DNA of 64,000 nt from Oopsacas minuta (taxonomy: Eukaryota > Porifera > Hexactinellida > Lyssacinosida > Leucopsacidae). This document shows positions 36,030-46,154 of the stretch, in pieces; the stretch's first letter is position 1; each line of letters starts with the position of its first letter. Under the pieces are notes generated by a model. It saw nothing but the letters and a program-made list of their open reading frames with translations, was not told the origin of the DNA and ran no database searches. The stretch lies in NCBI GenBank assembly GCA_024704765.1, contig JAKMXF010000357.1, forward strand, positions 62,001 to 126,000. The letters run 5' to 3'. Position numbers and translations under genes: made by a program.

Positions 36030-38370
36030 ATTTAGGTCAGGCTTGTCCAACCTTTTTTGTTCGCGGGCCAAATGAGGGCTTCTTTATCTACTTGTTGGCC
36101 GCACGACATTGGATATATCAAGGTAGCATGATGTTATTTATTTGGGGATGGCGTTAATACGGATTATTTCAGAATTGAAAAATCACTATATGTATTATTT
36201 AATTATAGTAAACTTTAATGATAAAGAACATATCTAATGGGATATCTGACTTTGTTTTTGTTTACACAAAGAGTCAATATCTGCTCGTACACTTGATATC
36301 GCAATCCGTAATATTCCTGATAGATGAGTGTCTGTCAGGAGTGATCTAGACTTGCTTTTAACATTTTTCATCATTGAGAAAAGCTGTTCACAGCAATACG
36401 TGCTGCCAAATAAGGAAAGGAACCTAAGGGCGTGTTGCGATAAATTAGGAAATAGATCCGATGTAACATATTGACCATAAAATGTCAGAAGGTCATGCTC
36501 TGCAAAAGCTCTCTTTCTCTCCGAGTTATTTTGTATTTCAATTAGTTCCAGTTGGAACATTTCAGGAGCATTAGTGGCATCAGTTCCAAACGGATCTGCA
36601 AACAACTCCATTTCATCGAATTTGTCACTAAAATCAGAAAATCTTAGTTTAAATTCATCGATTAAGCTGTTGATCAGTGCAGAATACTTATCATGATTCA
36701 CTGTCTCACTTTTTCTTGAAGATAATGTTGAGAAATGTACCACCTTTTTCAAAATAAATTGTTGGTGGAATAATTGTAATTTGTTGATGAACGCTTTGAC
36801 ATGCTCATACAGGTTGTTAACGAATTGTTTTCTTCCTTGTAGTTTCAGATTTAAATCTGCGAGATACTTAGTTATGTCAACTAGAAATGCGAGATCATTC
36901 AACCACTGATCATCATCCAGAAAGCTCACATCCTTTCCCTTAATGGTCATGAATGTTTTTATTTCTTCAAGTAGTGACCAGTATCTGGCTAGAGTGGACG
37001 CTCTGCTGAGCCAGCGAACTTGGCTAAAGTAAATAACATCGTTATAGTCTGATCCTATCTCTGCAAGAAACACTTGGAATTGTCTGTGATTGAGTCCCTT
37101 CGACCTTATGAAATTGACTGTATTGACGACATTTTCCATCACATGTTTCATATCTAAGGTTTTTGTACAAAGTTGTTCTTGATGAATAATGCAGTGGTAT
37201 GCCATAACAGGAGAGGTCATTGATTTGAGCATAAGGCTAACAAAGCTTTATGCTTTCCTGTCATCGCAGGGGCTCCATCGGTTGTTAAACCACTTAGTTT
37301 TTCATCTGCAAGTTTGAATTTCATAAACACATGTTTTACTACATTGAAAATATCTTGCCCAGTAGTTGTGCCTTTCATTGGACATAAGTCGAGCAGTTCT
37401 TCGATTATTTCGAAATTTTCTGTGACACCACGTACAAAGATTGCCAGTTGAGCTGTGTCGCTAACATCGGTACTTTCATCAAGGGCCAAGCTGTAAAATT
37501 TGCAAGCATTGAGTCGTTTAATTAGTGAAATTTCAATGTTGGATGATAAATCATCTACTCTTCTAGCAACAGTTTGATGTGACAGACTGATGCTCTCTAC
37601 TATCGACTTCTTATTTGGGCATGCCACAGATGTAAATATGTCTAAGCAGTCTTTTACAAATTCCCCTTCAGACAATGGTTTTCCACTCTTGGCTATCGCT
37701 TCTGTTATCAGAAAGCTGATCTTTGTTGCTGTCTCAGAACTTAATTTAACGGCTTTGAAGAAAGATTGTTGACTGTTGATGCTATCCTTCAACAGGTTCA
37801 CCCGATCGATTCTCACCTGACCTGTAAGCGTGTCAAATGTATCTGCATGTTTAGTAGAGTAATGTCGTTTGATATTATACTCTTTGAATACAGCTATCTT
37901 CTCCTGACATATCAAGCACAATAAGTATTCGTTGTGTTCTACGACGAAAAAATCTAATGTCCATGAGGATTTGAAAACTCGACATTCACTATCAATTTTC
38001 CTTTTCTTTGCTTTAATCACGGGAGTTGACATATTTGTTTTGTAGTTATTTTAATATTGTTTAAGATGGTTTATTATTTGGAATTTATATGAGCTGTTCG
38101 AGTTGAGAGAAACCCAGTTATGTGACAGATGATTACTCAATCAAAACTAAATTACAAAGTTATTTAAGGATTTTTAAGTTATTGAAATCACACTTTTCTG
38201 AAATTGGTTTCATTCAATTTGGTTTTGCAATATTGGGTTTCTCTTAATTGAGTTCGCTCAAATAGGTTTCACTCAATTAAATATCGCCACCAACTGATAA
38301 CAGTTCCCGAGCATGTTGGCGGGCCGGATTGTGGCCCGCTGGCCGTAGGTTGGACAAGCCTGATTTAGGT
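36030..38370 (-). mobile_element. hAT-B transposon, complete, inside element B
   Basis: The element proper is 36038-38362 (2325 bp), with perfect 16-bp ends CAGGCTTGTCCAACCT and a perfect 8-bp target duplication ATTTAGGT (36030-36037, 38363-38370). Both ends share a subterminal GCGGGCCA word. Removing it with one octamer restores the reading frame of RAG1-like copy B (...FDHLN then GQVPVEVK...). It carries one transposase gene with a single frameshift and is the youngest-looking element in the window. Confidence 0.97.
36234..38032 (-). pseudogene. hAT-B transposase (ZBED5/GTF2IRD2-like), one frameshift
   Basis: Two overlapping frames (38032-37217 and 37232-36234) together give about 600 residues. 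From MSTPVIKAKKRKIDSE it has a BED finger (C-L-I-C ... H-Y-S-T-K-H, residues about 40-62), a catalytic Asp in ALDESTDVSDTAQL, a second in LTTDGAPAMTG, then QVRWLSRAS and the C-terminal dimerisation block FGSTYCCEQLFSMMK with the third acidic residue. The only visible lesion is a frameshift at about 37220-37232, between TGKHKALL and LMLKSM. The family inserts by cut-and-paste with 8-bp duplications, as seen here. Related, more decayed copies are at 21.9 and 13 kb. Confidence 0.92.
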
Positions 38371-40133
38371 GATCAAAACGATTCTCATTTAGTGAAACAA
38401 TTTCAGGGTTTAGTAACTTGCTCAATTCTATCACAGTGTCAATAGTCTCCTTTTGGCAAATTGGTGCTACTGGTTGGTTTGAAAAACAGGAGTTAGGATG
38501 CCGATTTTCCCACAGAACAATCCCGAATCGATCTATTACCTAACCATGAAGACAATATAATTTCGTCGGTCTATATTCAAGTCTGGCAATAACCCAGGAG
38601 ATGAATGAGATCCAGAACCATCCAGTCCATGCTTGATTTTGAGTGTTAATAGATAGAAGTGTGGTGCAGGAAAATTTAGCACACACTCTTTTAACAACCG
38701 GTCAAAGAGAGAAATTACATGTGATGAGTAAGATTTATAGACCCCTATAGCATTGGAAACATTTGGATACCAGTCGAATGTTGAACAATTGATTTTCTAA
38801 TTTCACTAATTTTTTCCCAAGTTGCCAAAACGAGGCCTTCTGATTGGAGATAATATTTAAGATATCTCCATTTTCCTTTCCTAAGCATAAGTTGATATGC
38901 TAAGAATGTTGATTTTTCTGGTGAAACTATGTTACTGAGGGCTGGTATCAATTCTTCGTTATAGATTTCCAAGCGATATTTGCGATGCCTTTAAAACCAA
39001 TTTGTTCTACAGCTACAATATACAAGAGGAGAGCAACGTAGCGAATAACAGAAATATTTTCAAGTTGTGCTAACTGACGGATGGAAGTAAGTATCCCAGT
39101 CTGATCAAGCCTTATATTCTTTGAACGAACTTGAATGTCATCAATTGATTTTCTCCTCTCTACATTTGGAACCAATATAACACCGCTTTCTACATTACAG
39201 CCTGAAACAGAAAGGGATGATTGGGTGATCTTAGGTTTAACAGTCCATGGAATACTTGCATTCCACACTCACCATCTAAGCTCTCAATAGATTTCTTACT
39301 CTTTCTGAAATTAAATGATACTTTAGACATTAGAGAGTATACAGAATGTCTCTTGTCTTCCTCGAGATTTAGTATACGCACCACTTCATCTGCTGTTTGA
39401 TTGATATCATAGTCGTGAACCTTCAATATGATAGCCAAGTCAAGACGTGTTTTGGGCTTTCAGATACTATTGTTGATTAGAGGTTTAATAGGTTATCAAA
39501 TTAATGAACTTGTATGCTATCTCGTGATGTGCAGTATATATAAATAATTATTACGTTATATTGGTGTAAAATTACCATGTAATTACATTACATTATACCA
39601 TAGCAACGTAGATGTGAGAATGGAATTTGACAATATTTAATATATTGCGCAATGAAGCGGTATTTGTACTTTTAATATAATGGTTATATTACTTGACAAG
39701 AATACATACAAAAATTCAGGGTGGAAACTAGTGGAAACAAATTTTGCTGCCAACAGGATGGCTTATGGCTGAGAGAAATTTCTACAAAATCTTCACAGTA
39801 TTGTATACGTAATATCTGATTACTCTTTCGCTCCTGAAGAAATTCAACGATAGATTCAAATTCAACGCACTCACTTTGCTTGGAAAGCATGTAAATGAAC
39901 AATAGTATGTATCATAAATTCAACAGATTACTGAAATAGCTTCAGTCATTTATATAATGTATGCATAAACATAGAAGACAGCAATGAAGTCCTACATTTG
40001 ATTGACCACAAAAATAGAAATACTTACTGTTTCATCTGATACTTTACATATCGCTTGTTGAATATCTAGAATCTAATTCATAATTCAAAATGGTATAAAT
40101 TGAAGGTAAGAATTTGGGCCTAATGTACCTTAG

Positions 40134-40145
40134 TAGCCCACTGTG
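40134..40145 (-). repeat. Terminal inverted repeat of element B, right
   Basis: TAGCCCACTGTG on plus, the inverse of CACAGTGGGCTA at 34658. The following CATACG is the second copy of the target duplication. Confidence 0.85.
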
Positions 40146-41095
40146 CATACGCCTGACTTCAAGGCTCCGGCATGCTGACTTGGGACACAGGATAGCTCTC
40201 GCCATGTTATCAATGAAGGTATGCTGACATCATCAGAGGATACTGCTGCTAAACTACCTAAGTTGGACAGCCTATAGCGGAAATACAGGATCAGCGTGTA
40301 TGTATACTATCAGCCTCAGTTGAGACAACACTCTGGGAGAGTTGGTTCTACCTGCAAAATACCAGCGGACAGCCAAGGAAGAGCAGTGACTCTGATGCAG
40401 ATGATGTACACGAATGCCTCATCTTTGAGACTAACGCAACCTCGGAATGCTGCAGCGAAGCAAGATGTGGCTAGCTGATGACACCTTCAAGACGGTACCT
40501 CCCCTCTTGGCCCAGGTTTATGTCGTACATGGACTTGGTGGCGGTGATAATCCTATGAAGACTGTCATTCGCTGCCAGGACTATTCATCAACTGTCCAAC
40601 AAGGCGAAGTATGCCTACTTGAGGATGTGAATGCAGGTCCGCATACTCTGTCCCCCTTGCTCAGCCTCAGAAGATACACAGAGACTTTGAGAAGGGCGCG
40701 ATTTCCAGCTTTAGGGATGTCTGGCCTAATACAGTGATGAAATGCTGCTACTTCCACCTCACACAGAATATCTGGAGCCATATGCAGGCCTGCACCCTGC
40801 CTACACACATGATGAAGAGCTAGCCATGCGCATCCGGAAGATACCAGCCATAGCATTGGCCAGACAAATCTAGTATCCGATCTATTTGACCAAGTGGTAA
40901 TGGACATTCCCTTACGATCGAGATAGGCGATCTAGTCCGCTACTTTGAGAGGACGTATATAGGGCACACAGTAGCGAGTAGATAGCAAATAGCGGCGATG
41001 TACCTCATTCACCTGTGGAAATACCATACCGGCATGCCCTTAGGTCTCGCTCATACAACCAACGCCGTCATAGGCTATTCTAAGGAAATTTATGT

Positions 41096-42774
41096 GACCC
41101 TGTGCAGATCTATCTTTTGTGTACTGCAATTATTTTACAATAGATTGCCAAGAAATAGGATCCTACTGAACAAACTATAGGAAAATTCGTCCCATCGAAC
41201 TTCAAAATTTATAATGCGTTTTAGTCTTAAGAGGTTAATATACCACGAATTTCCAAGTTTCCCCCCTTTACCCCACCCCCAAATGTATTTTATTGCATTT
41301 TTGATAGTTCTCTATGTTACGAAGATGTGGTAAATTTTTAGAGCTCTATCTTAAATATTCTCTGAAATATTTAGATTTTGGCTGACACCCCCTAACTTGG
41401 GCCTCAAACCACCCGAACATAAGGGTGAAGTATACCCAAAAAGACACACCAGTGGTAAAAATTGATGAAATATGAAGTATTGCAGGAATAGTATCTACTA
41501 TATGTGTATAACATGATGTGAAGATTTCATAGCACCTGCTTCCATAGTTTTTATGATATTTGCTCCCAAAGGTCATCTTTTCCCGTACCGTTGTATACCA
41601 GATTTTGGGTTCCTGAGGGGGGTACCATGAGATTACCTCATGAATTGCTACTGTATGAATGGGTATCAAACATACTATATTGTACTATGAGTATAAGGGC
41701 TATTTATGCTTATTTGTAATGTAATTTGCAAACTATTTACAACAAATGGGCATTATTTTCCATAGGAAGGTGGTGTTTTTCCTTCCTCAATTTCCTAGTA
41801 ACTTTTCAACTGCCATTTTCACGTCTCAAAATTCATAACTTGGCATGTATACAAGCTAGATTCAAAACTAATGGTGTGGGAGAGATCTCGTACCCTTGAT
41901 AAAGGTAAGTTGAAAGGATATACAATATAAGTTGAATTTTCAAAATGTTTAGCCGGAGATAAACTGATAGACCAAGTAGAGTGAGGTATGTTTGCTCGTT
42001 GCTACATATCGAAATTCTAATCAACTTACTATTCGTTCTAGGCGATTACGATTACATATCTATGTAGATTACAGAGATATCCTTGCTCAACGTTTCACAA
42101 TATACTTTGAAAGTGTACCAGTTAAAACTATTAGATCATTCTTATATATAGTTGTTAAAATATTGTTGCATTTTTGGATACTAGTCAATGTTCCAAAATC
42201 CTCCTAAAATCTCAAAGAGATCGAACAACTAGAACTTATCGCAGGTGTGTACATTGTTTTTCTAGCTCTTTAGTTCCAATAGCAAATGTATAGAAGAATG
42301 TTGACAACCCGCAGGCATCATCAATTAGTAAATTTACTTCATTTTGCCACTTTTCCAAATGCAATGTCTGACCTATGGACAACGTACTAAATTTTCATAA
42401 ATGGAAGAATTGGATTTGAGAAATGAATGTTCGTCTTGTAATGTTTACCACAAGCAGTTGTGTTCTACAAAATTAATACTTTCACCAACAGTTACAATAC
42501 ATGTAATGCTGTCAAACAGCTCTTTCCAAGTTATGGTAAAAGATACTGCTTCCTTGATATACATTCCGGTTTTTGTAATTGTCCTCTTTCAACATTAGAC
42601 ACTGTCGAAATATTTTCAGCATTGCATGATTTTGTATAAATTCTTGTAAGTTAAAAAGAATATCTACTACTTAAATAATACACACGAAAATTAAATAATT
42701 CACACTTGAAGTTTAAACGCACTTAAATGTCTATTAATCACGCAAAAATAGTCTATGAACTCCGTAGAGACATG
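41096..42774. other. Insert inside the left MULE copy, origin unknown
   Basis: Comparison with the right MULE copy places extra DNA between the TTNAV block (about 41060-41095) and the CAGCTTCAATGCCAC block at 42780. Its ends show no inverted repeats I can recognise. Open frames inside (for example 42401-42598) resemble no known domain. It may be a deletion-insertion rather than a clean transposon. Confidence 0.45.
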
Positions 42775-43149
42775 ATACTACAGCTTCAATGCCACAGTCG
42801 GCAACCATCACCCCACATGAAGTTCATCCTCGCCCTCAACTGTGAGGAGGGTCTAGTGGAAGTTTGGCATGCTAACTACCTTGCTGAGGAGCCACCAACC
42901 AAGCAAAGGAGGCCTCAGCAGAGCGAGGAACGCTGAATACTAAATTCGGAGAATTTATCCATCAGACCATCTAATGCGAAGTTCCATTTAAATGCACGAA
43001 ATCATTTCAGCCTAAGAACGGATGTTACTCTTCCATAGTATCTAGCCCTCAAATAAATTTGATTCGATATAATACTTTAGAGATTAATATGTTAATCCGC
43101 TCCCAGACTGAAATATGTGCTACACCCTGCAACAACTCCATTTTAGTAG

Positions 43150-44160
43150 GACCTGGAAATAGGATTCACGAACTAGAGCATCCAACGCTCATCACTCGGC
43201 TGAGACCTACTCCGCTTGGTTGATGGCTTCCCTGCAAGGTAGTTAATATGCCAGACCTCCACTAGGCCCTCCTCACCCTTGAGGGCGAGGATGAACTTCC
43301 ATATGGCGGGGTGATGGCATCCGACTGTGGTATTGAAGCTGTGGTGCTATGCCACTACTGCAATGGTTATACCAGGGAGACCAAAGGGCGTGCCGATGTA
43401 GTAGTTCCACAGGTGAATGAGGTACGTCGCCGATATATGGTATCTACTCGCTAATGTGTACCCTATATACGTCATCTCAAAGTAGTCGACTAGAATTCAC
43501 TACAGTGTTAGGGCAGACATTCTCAAAGCTGGAAATCGCGCCCTTCTCAAAGTCTCTGTGTATCTTCTGAGGCTGAGCAAGGGGGACAGAGTATGCGGAC
43601 CTGCATTCACATCCTCAAGTAGGCATACTTCGCCTTGTTGGACAGTTGATGAATAGTCCTGGCAGCGAATGACAGTCTTCATAGGATTATCACTTCCACC
43701 AAGTCCATGTACCACATAAACCTGGGCCAAGAGGGGAGGTACCGTCTTGAAGGTGTCATCAGCTAGCCACATCTTGCTTCGCTGCAGCATTCCGAGGTTG
43801 CGTTAGTCTCAAAGATGAGGCATTCGTGTACATCATCTGCATCAGAGTCACTGCTCTTCCTTGGCTGTCCGCTGGTATTTTGCAGGTAGAACCAACTCTC
43901 CCAGAGTGTTGTCTCAACTGAGGCTGATAGTATACATACACGCTGATCCTGTATTTTCCGCTATAGGCTGTCCAACTTAGGTAGTTTAGCAGCAGTATCC
44001 TCTGATGATGTCAGCATACCTTCACTGATTACATGGTGAGAGCTATCCTGTGTCCCAAGTCAGCATCCCGGAGCCTTGACGTCAGGCATATGATGGTGCT
44101 CATTCGTACACTTCACTATCTCCATACCCTTGGTACTAATCCTTGCTTTTCACTCCACTC
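43150..44160 (-). pseudogene. MULE transposase, right copy (tail-to-tail with left copy)
   Basis: Minus frames repeat the left MULE protein: the HIR region with an uninserted CATATG target (about 44090), KIPADSQGRA, WLADDTFKTVPPLLAQVYVV near 43760, then HHSFNTTVGCHHPAIWKFIL near 43310 and EGLVEVWHINYLAGKP near 43230. It lacks the segment between about 43500 and 43440 that encodes the CFHLTQ and YFERTY blocks. Together with 34491-42936 it forms a large inverted pair separated by about 210 bp. Useful as the empty-site reference for element B. Confidence 0.8.
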
Positions 44161-44255
44161 TCTGCTCATACTGCCAATGTTTCATCTCTAAAACTCCCCT
44201 AGATCTATATTCGCTGAAATTCATGCGCCTGTAGGCGCGTTGCATACGCCTGGAT

Positions 44256-44322
44256 GAAATCCTGGACATACCTCATTTACGGAACTTTCCGTTCCGTTCC
44301 GTAAATTCGGTATGTCCAGAAT
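44256..44322. repeat. Short palindrome (CTGGACATACC arms)
   Basis: CTGGACATACC ... GTTCC ... GGTATGTCCAG forms an imperfect hairpin of about 60 bp with a TTCCGTTCCG loop. A similar CATACCCAGGATTTCAT word lies near 14735 in the left part of hAT-A, hinting that both once belonged to the same element. Confidence 0.6.
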
Positions 44323-44596
44323 TATGATCATATTGCTAATAATGAATCCCTGCTAATAACATCCTATTCCTGTAGGATTTCAAATTTTTAAAGAATGACA
44401 AATAGTATGATATTACTAAAATGACAAATAATATCAATCTAGATCCAATAGCATAAATGTAGATTTTTGGATCTAGATTGTTATTATTTGTCACTAGTAT
44501 TATTTATCATATACACATTAATCGAATGTAATAGGATGTTTCTTCAAAATTTGAAATCAAAATAGGATGATATTAGCAATATGATCATAATTCTGG
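44318..44596. mobile_element. Palindromic MITE with AGAATTATGATC ends
   Basis: AGAATTATGATCATATTGCT at the left and its exact inverse at the right (AGCAATATGATCATAATTCT) bound about 280 bp. TTTCAAATTTT/AAAATTTGAAA and a repeated ATCTAGAT block add to the fold. Non-coding. Confidence 0.75.
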
Positions 44597-44682
44597 GGTT
44601 CCATTGTACATATTACTCATTCTCATCTCGAGGCTCTGCGGGCCACACTAAGGTATTGCGGGCAGCAAGTTGGCCACCCCTG
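44597..44682 (-). mobile_element. hAT-A, right terminus
   Basis: GC-richer stretch (CTCTGCGGGCCACAC...) ending AAGTTGGCCACCCCTG, the exact 16-bp inverse of the end at 12830. It is followed by TGTTAGAG, which differs at one base from the octamer at 12822. Confidence 0.75.
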
Positions 44683-45879
44683 TGTTAGAGCTTATTGTGA
44701 GGGAGAACCTTGTTTCCTTTCGCTAACCTCAATAAGCGATATTCGACAAATAGAACTATATTTGGTGAAACATCTAAATCAACACATCCCAGTGAATCTG
44801 ATATTTCTGAGACTAATGCTACCCATATATCTTCAAATATTTGAAGTTGTACGTTGTCTGAAGGTTTCAAATATTCTAAATCTATTTTCCTATCAGTCCG
44901 AATCATGTAATAATTCATTACAAGAATTTATACAGTCATTTCACCTGAAGAGAAGCTATTTTCAGATACTGATATTCATCTTGACCCTTTCCTTAGTGCA
45001 ATTTCTGATCTATCCAGCATTGAGTGTGTTCCCAAACAATTCAATCATTAGCTTTCATTGCCGGATGTGCTGCACACCAATACCTGAAACGAAGTCTACC
45101 ATGTACTTATGTCAAGATGTATTAATAATTGATAAGGATTTCCTAATTCATGAATCAACCAGATTTCAGGATAGACGGCTTGAGATTACTGATCGTGGAG
45201 GTCTAAAATATCCTTCTCAACTTGTCTCGGATTCTATAATCACTGTTTGGAATATTTTCACTGTTATCGAAGGAAATGCAGAATTGATGAGGATATTTGT
45301 TGAAGGATCATCTAGGCAGATTCTATTGGATCTTGTGTGCTGTTGATGATGGATGTTGGAAAGAACAATGCCCCTCTTGCAAGTTAAATAGGTCATCTAT
45401 TCTTCGCAAACTTGTATTCACTGAAGCGAATTGTTTAATAGGTAAGAAAGTGAAAAATTATAATTCTAAGGTAGTTTCGAAAGGATTAGAGAAACGAAAG
45501 TTGAAAAATTTAATTCTTAGTACTTTCATTGGCAGAACAGCTAACAGATCCTATATTTAGTAATTTTCTTTTTCATCTATTTGTACTTGTAATTTGACTC
45601 AATTGCAATTTTCTTATAGTTCTATTGTTATATTGACAATTAAAATACTAATTGTTGCATTTCTGACGAAATATATTTGGACAAATATAATGATGGAAAA
45701 TCCATCCCTATTTCATCCACAATTGCATCCATGGTCCCAAATTCTCTTATTTTTGGTAGACTAGGTTTGACCATATTGGCAATAAAAGAAGATATAACCA
45801 TTTTCACAGTAGATCGGGGACCCCATCCCTGGTACATATTTCAATTGTTACTGTGATGCCTTATATATAGTAGGCTATG
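44683..45879 (+). mobile_element. P-like transposon copy 1, 3' segment
   Basis: Continues the P element from 12829 on the same strand and in the same frame once the intervening DNA and one octamer are removed. It ends at GTAGGCTATG (45879), the inverse of 11845. The last 180 bp mirror the left end, including CCGATCTACTGTG read on minus. Confidence 0.75.
44691..45560 (+). pseudogene. P-element transposase, C-terminal part
   Basis: Recognisable blocks are an AFIAGC segment near 45050 (frame-shifted), then LEITDRGGLKYPSQLVSDSI near 45180-45235, WNIFTVIEGNAELM, and after a frameshift ANCLIGKKVKNYNSKV to a TAG at 45560. The same blocks occur in P copy 2 (RGLKYPSEP..., ANCFLANKIKNCNS), so the strand and family are secure. 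P transposases use a RNase H-like core with a GTP-binding insertion; that core is absent here, so the element is internally deleted and non-autonomous. Confidence 0.75.
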
Positions 45880-45947
45880 ACCTAACCAACCTGACTGAGT
45901 GATCAGGTTAACTTGGCCAACCTGACCGAGTGGTGCCATATTGGGGA

Positions 45948-46091
45948 AATTCAATGACCAAAAGTGGTCAAGTTGAAACCTGACCAGTGGCTACGGCCCT
46001 GATTAACTATTCCAAATGTCATCCGACCTGGTCTAATAGGGCCGTAGCCACTGGGGTCGGGTTTCAACCTGACCACTTTTGGTTACTGAAT
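45948..46091. repeat. Foldback repeat with 53-bp arms
   Basis: Arms 45948-46000 and 46038-46091 are near-perfect inverses (AATTCAATGACCAAAAGTGG ... AGTGGCTACGGCCCT). A single-arm relative (GGGTTCAACCTGACCACTTT) occurs near 7140. Non-coding; likely a MITE. Confidence 0.75.
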
Positions 46092-46154
46092 TTTTTAATA
46101 AGTGGTGTTATCATTGAGAAATAATTACAGCAGAAACCTACTGAATTAATAGTA

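Larger units (their letters stand above)
35010..39902 (-). pseudogene. RAG1-like transposase copy B, interrupted by hAT-B
   Basis: Readable in order on minus: a possible N-terminal frame (39902-39684, unassigned); VHDYDINQTADEVVRIL near 39420; a helical nonamer-binding-like part, VALLLYIVAVEQIG and FLAYQLMLRKGKWRYLKYYL (39030-38860); and LKIKHGLDGSGSH near 38640, where the first catalytic Asp is His. The frame then crosses the hAT-B site. ASMFDGKTLATI holds the second Asp, then C-I-A-C (35930-36000). TSTGNMARTFF lies near 35550, and LSEEGLEQGHKL near 35230 holds the catalytic Glu. The protein ends with C-S-T-C-G-Q-V-G-H-Q-K-N-C, a CCHC zinc knuckle like the tail motif known in invertebrate RAG1-like proteins. 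Several frameshifts and stops are present. It is distinct in sequence from A and D. Confidence 0.8.
34658..40145 (-). mobile_element. RAG1/Transib-like transposon B with CACAGTG termini
   Basis: Both ends read CACAGTGGGCTA inward (34658-34669 and, inverted, 40134-40145), so the terminal heptamer equals the consensus V(D)J signal heptamer. The flanks CATACG/CATACG are a 6-bp duplication; Transib elements usually give 5 bp. The element disrupts a MULE frame whose sister copy shows the uninterrupted site. Without the hAT-B nested inside, the element is 3155 bp and holds a single minus-strand RAG1-like gene. No kelch or PHD (RAG2-like) frame is present. No RSS-type nonamer is evident at 12 or 23 bp from the heptamers. 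Confidence 0.85.
34491..42936 (+). pseudogene. MULE transposase, left copy, split by two insertions
   Basis: Plus-strand MULE (Mutator-like) transposase. The 5' part, MEIVKRMHEHHHTPDFKAPA (end of a FLYWCH-like C2H2 region), begins at 34619, is cut at 34657 by RAG1-like element B, and resumes at 40146. Then come KIPADSQGRA, WLADDTFKTVPPLLAQVYVV near 40468 (catalytic Asp box of MULE), WPNTVMKCCYFHLTQNIW near 40720 and RYFERTYIGHT near 40940. A second insertion or rearrangement separates about 41095 from 42775, after which HMKFILALNCEEGLVEVW and PPTKQRRPQ finish the protein. Stops and frameshifts make it inactive. A second copy lies tail-to-tail at 43150-44160 and confirms every junction except the exact limits of the 41.1-42.8 kb insert. 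Confidence 0.75.

Noticed and set aside
34658-40145. A RAG2-like (kelch/PHD) partner inside element B
   Set aside because: After removing hAT-B only 3155 bp remain, filled mainly by the RAG1-like gene; no kelch-type or PHD frame is visible on either strand.
44685-44918. Minus-strand frame opposite the P-element 3' segment as a gene
   Set aside because: The plus strand continues the P transposase and its blocks match P copy 2; the minus frame has no recognised homology.
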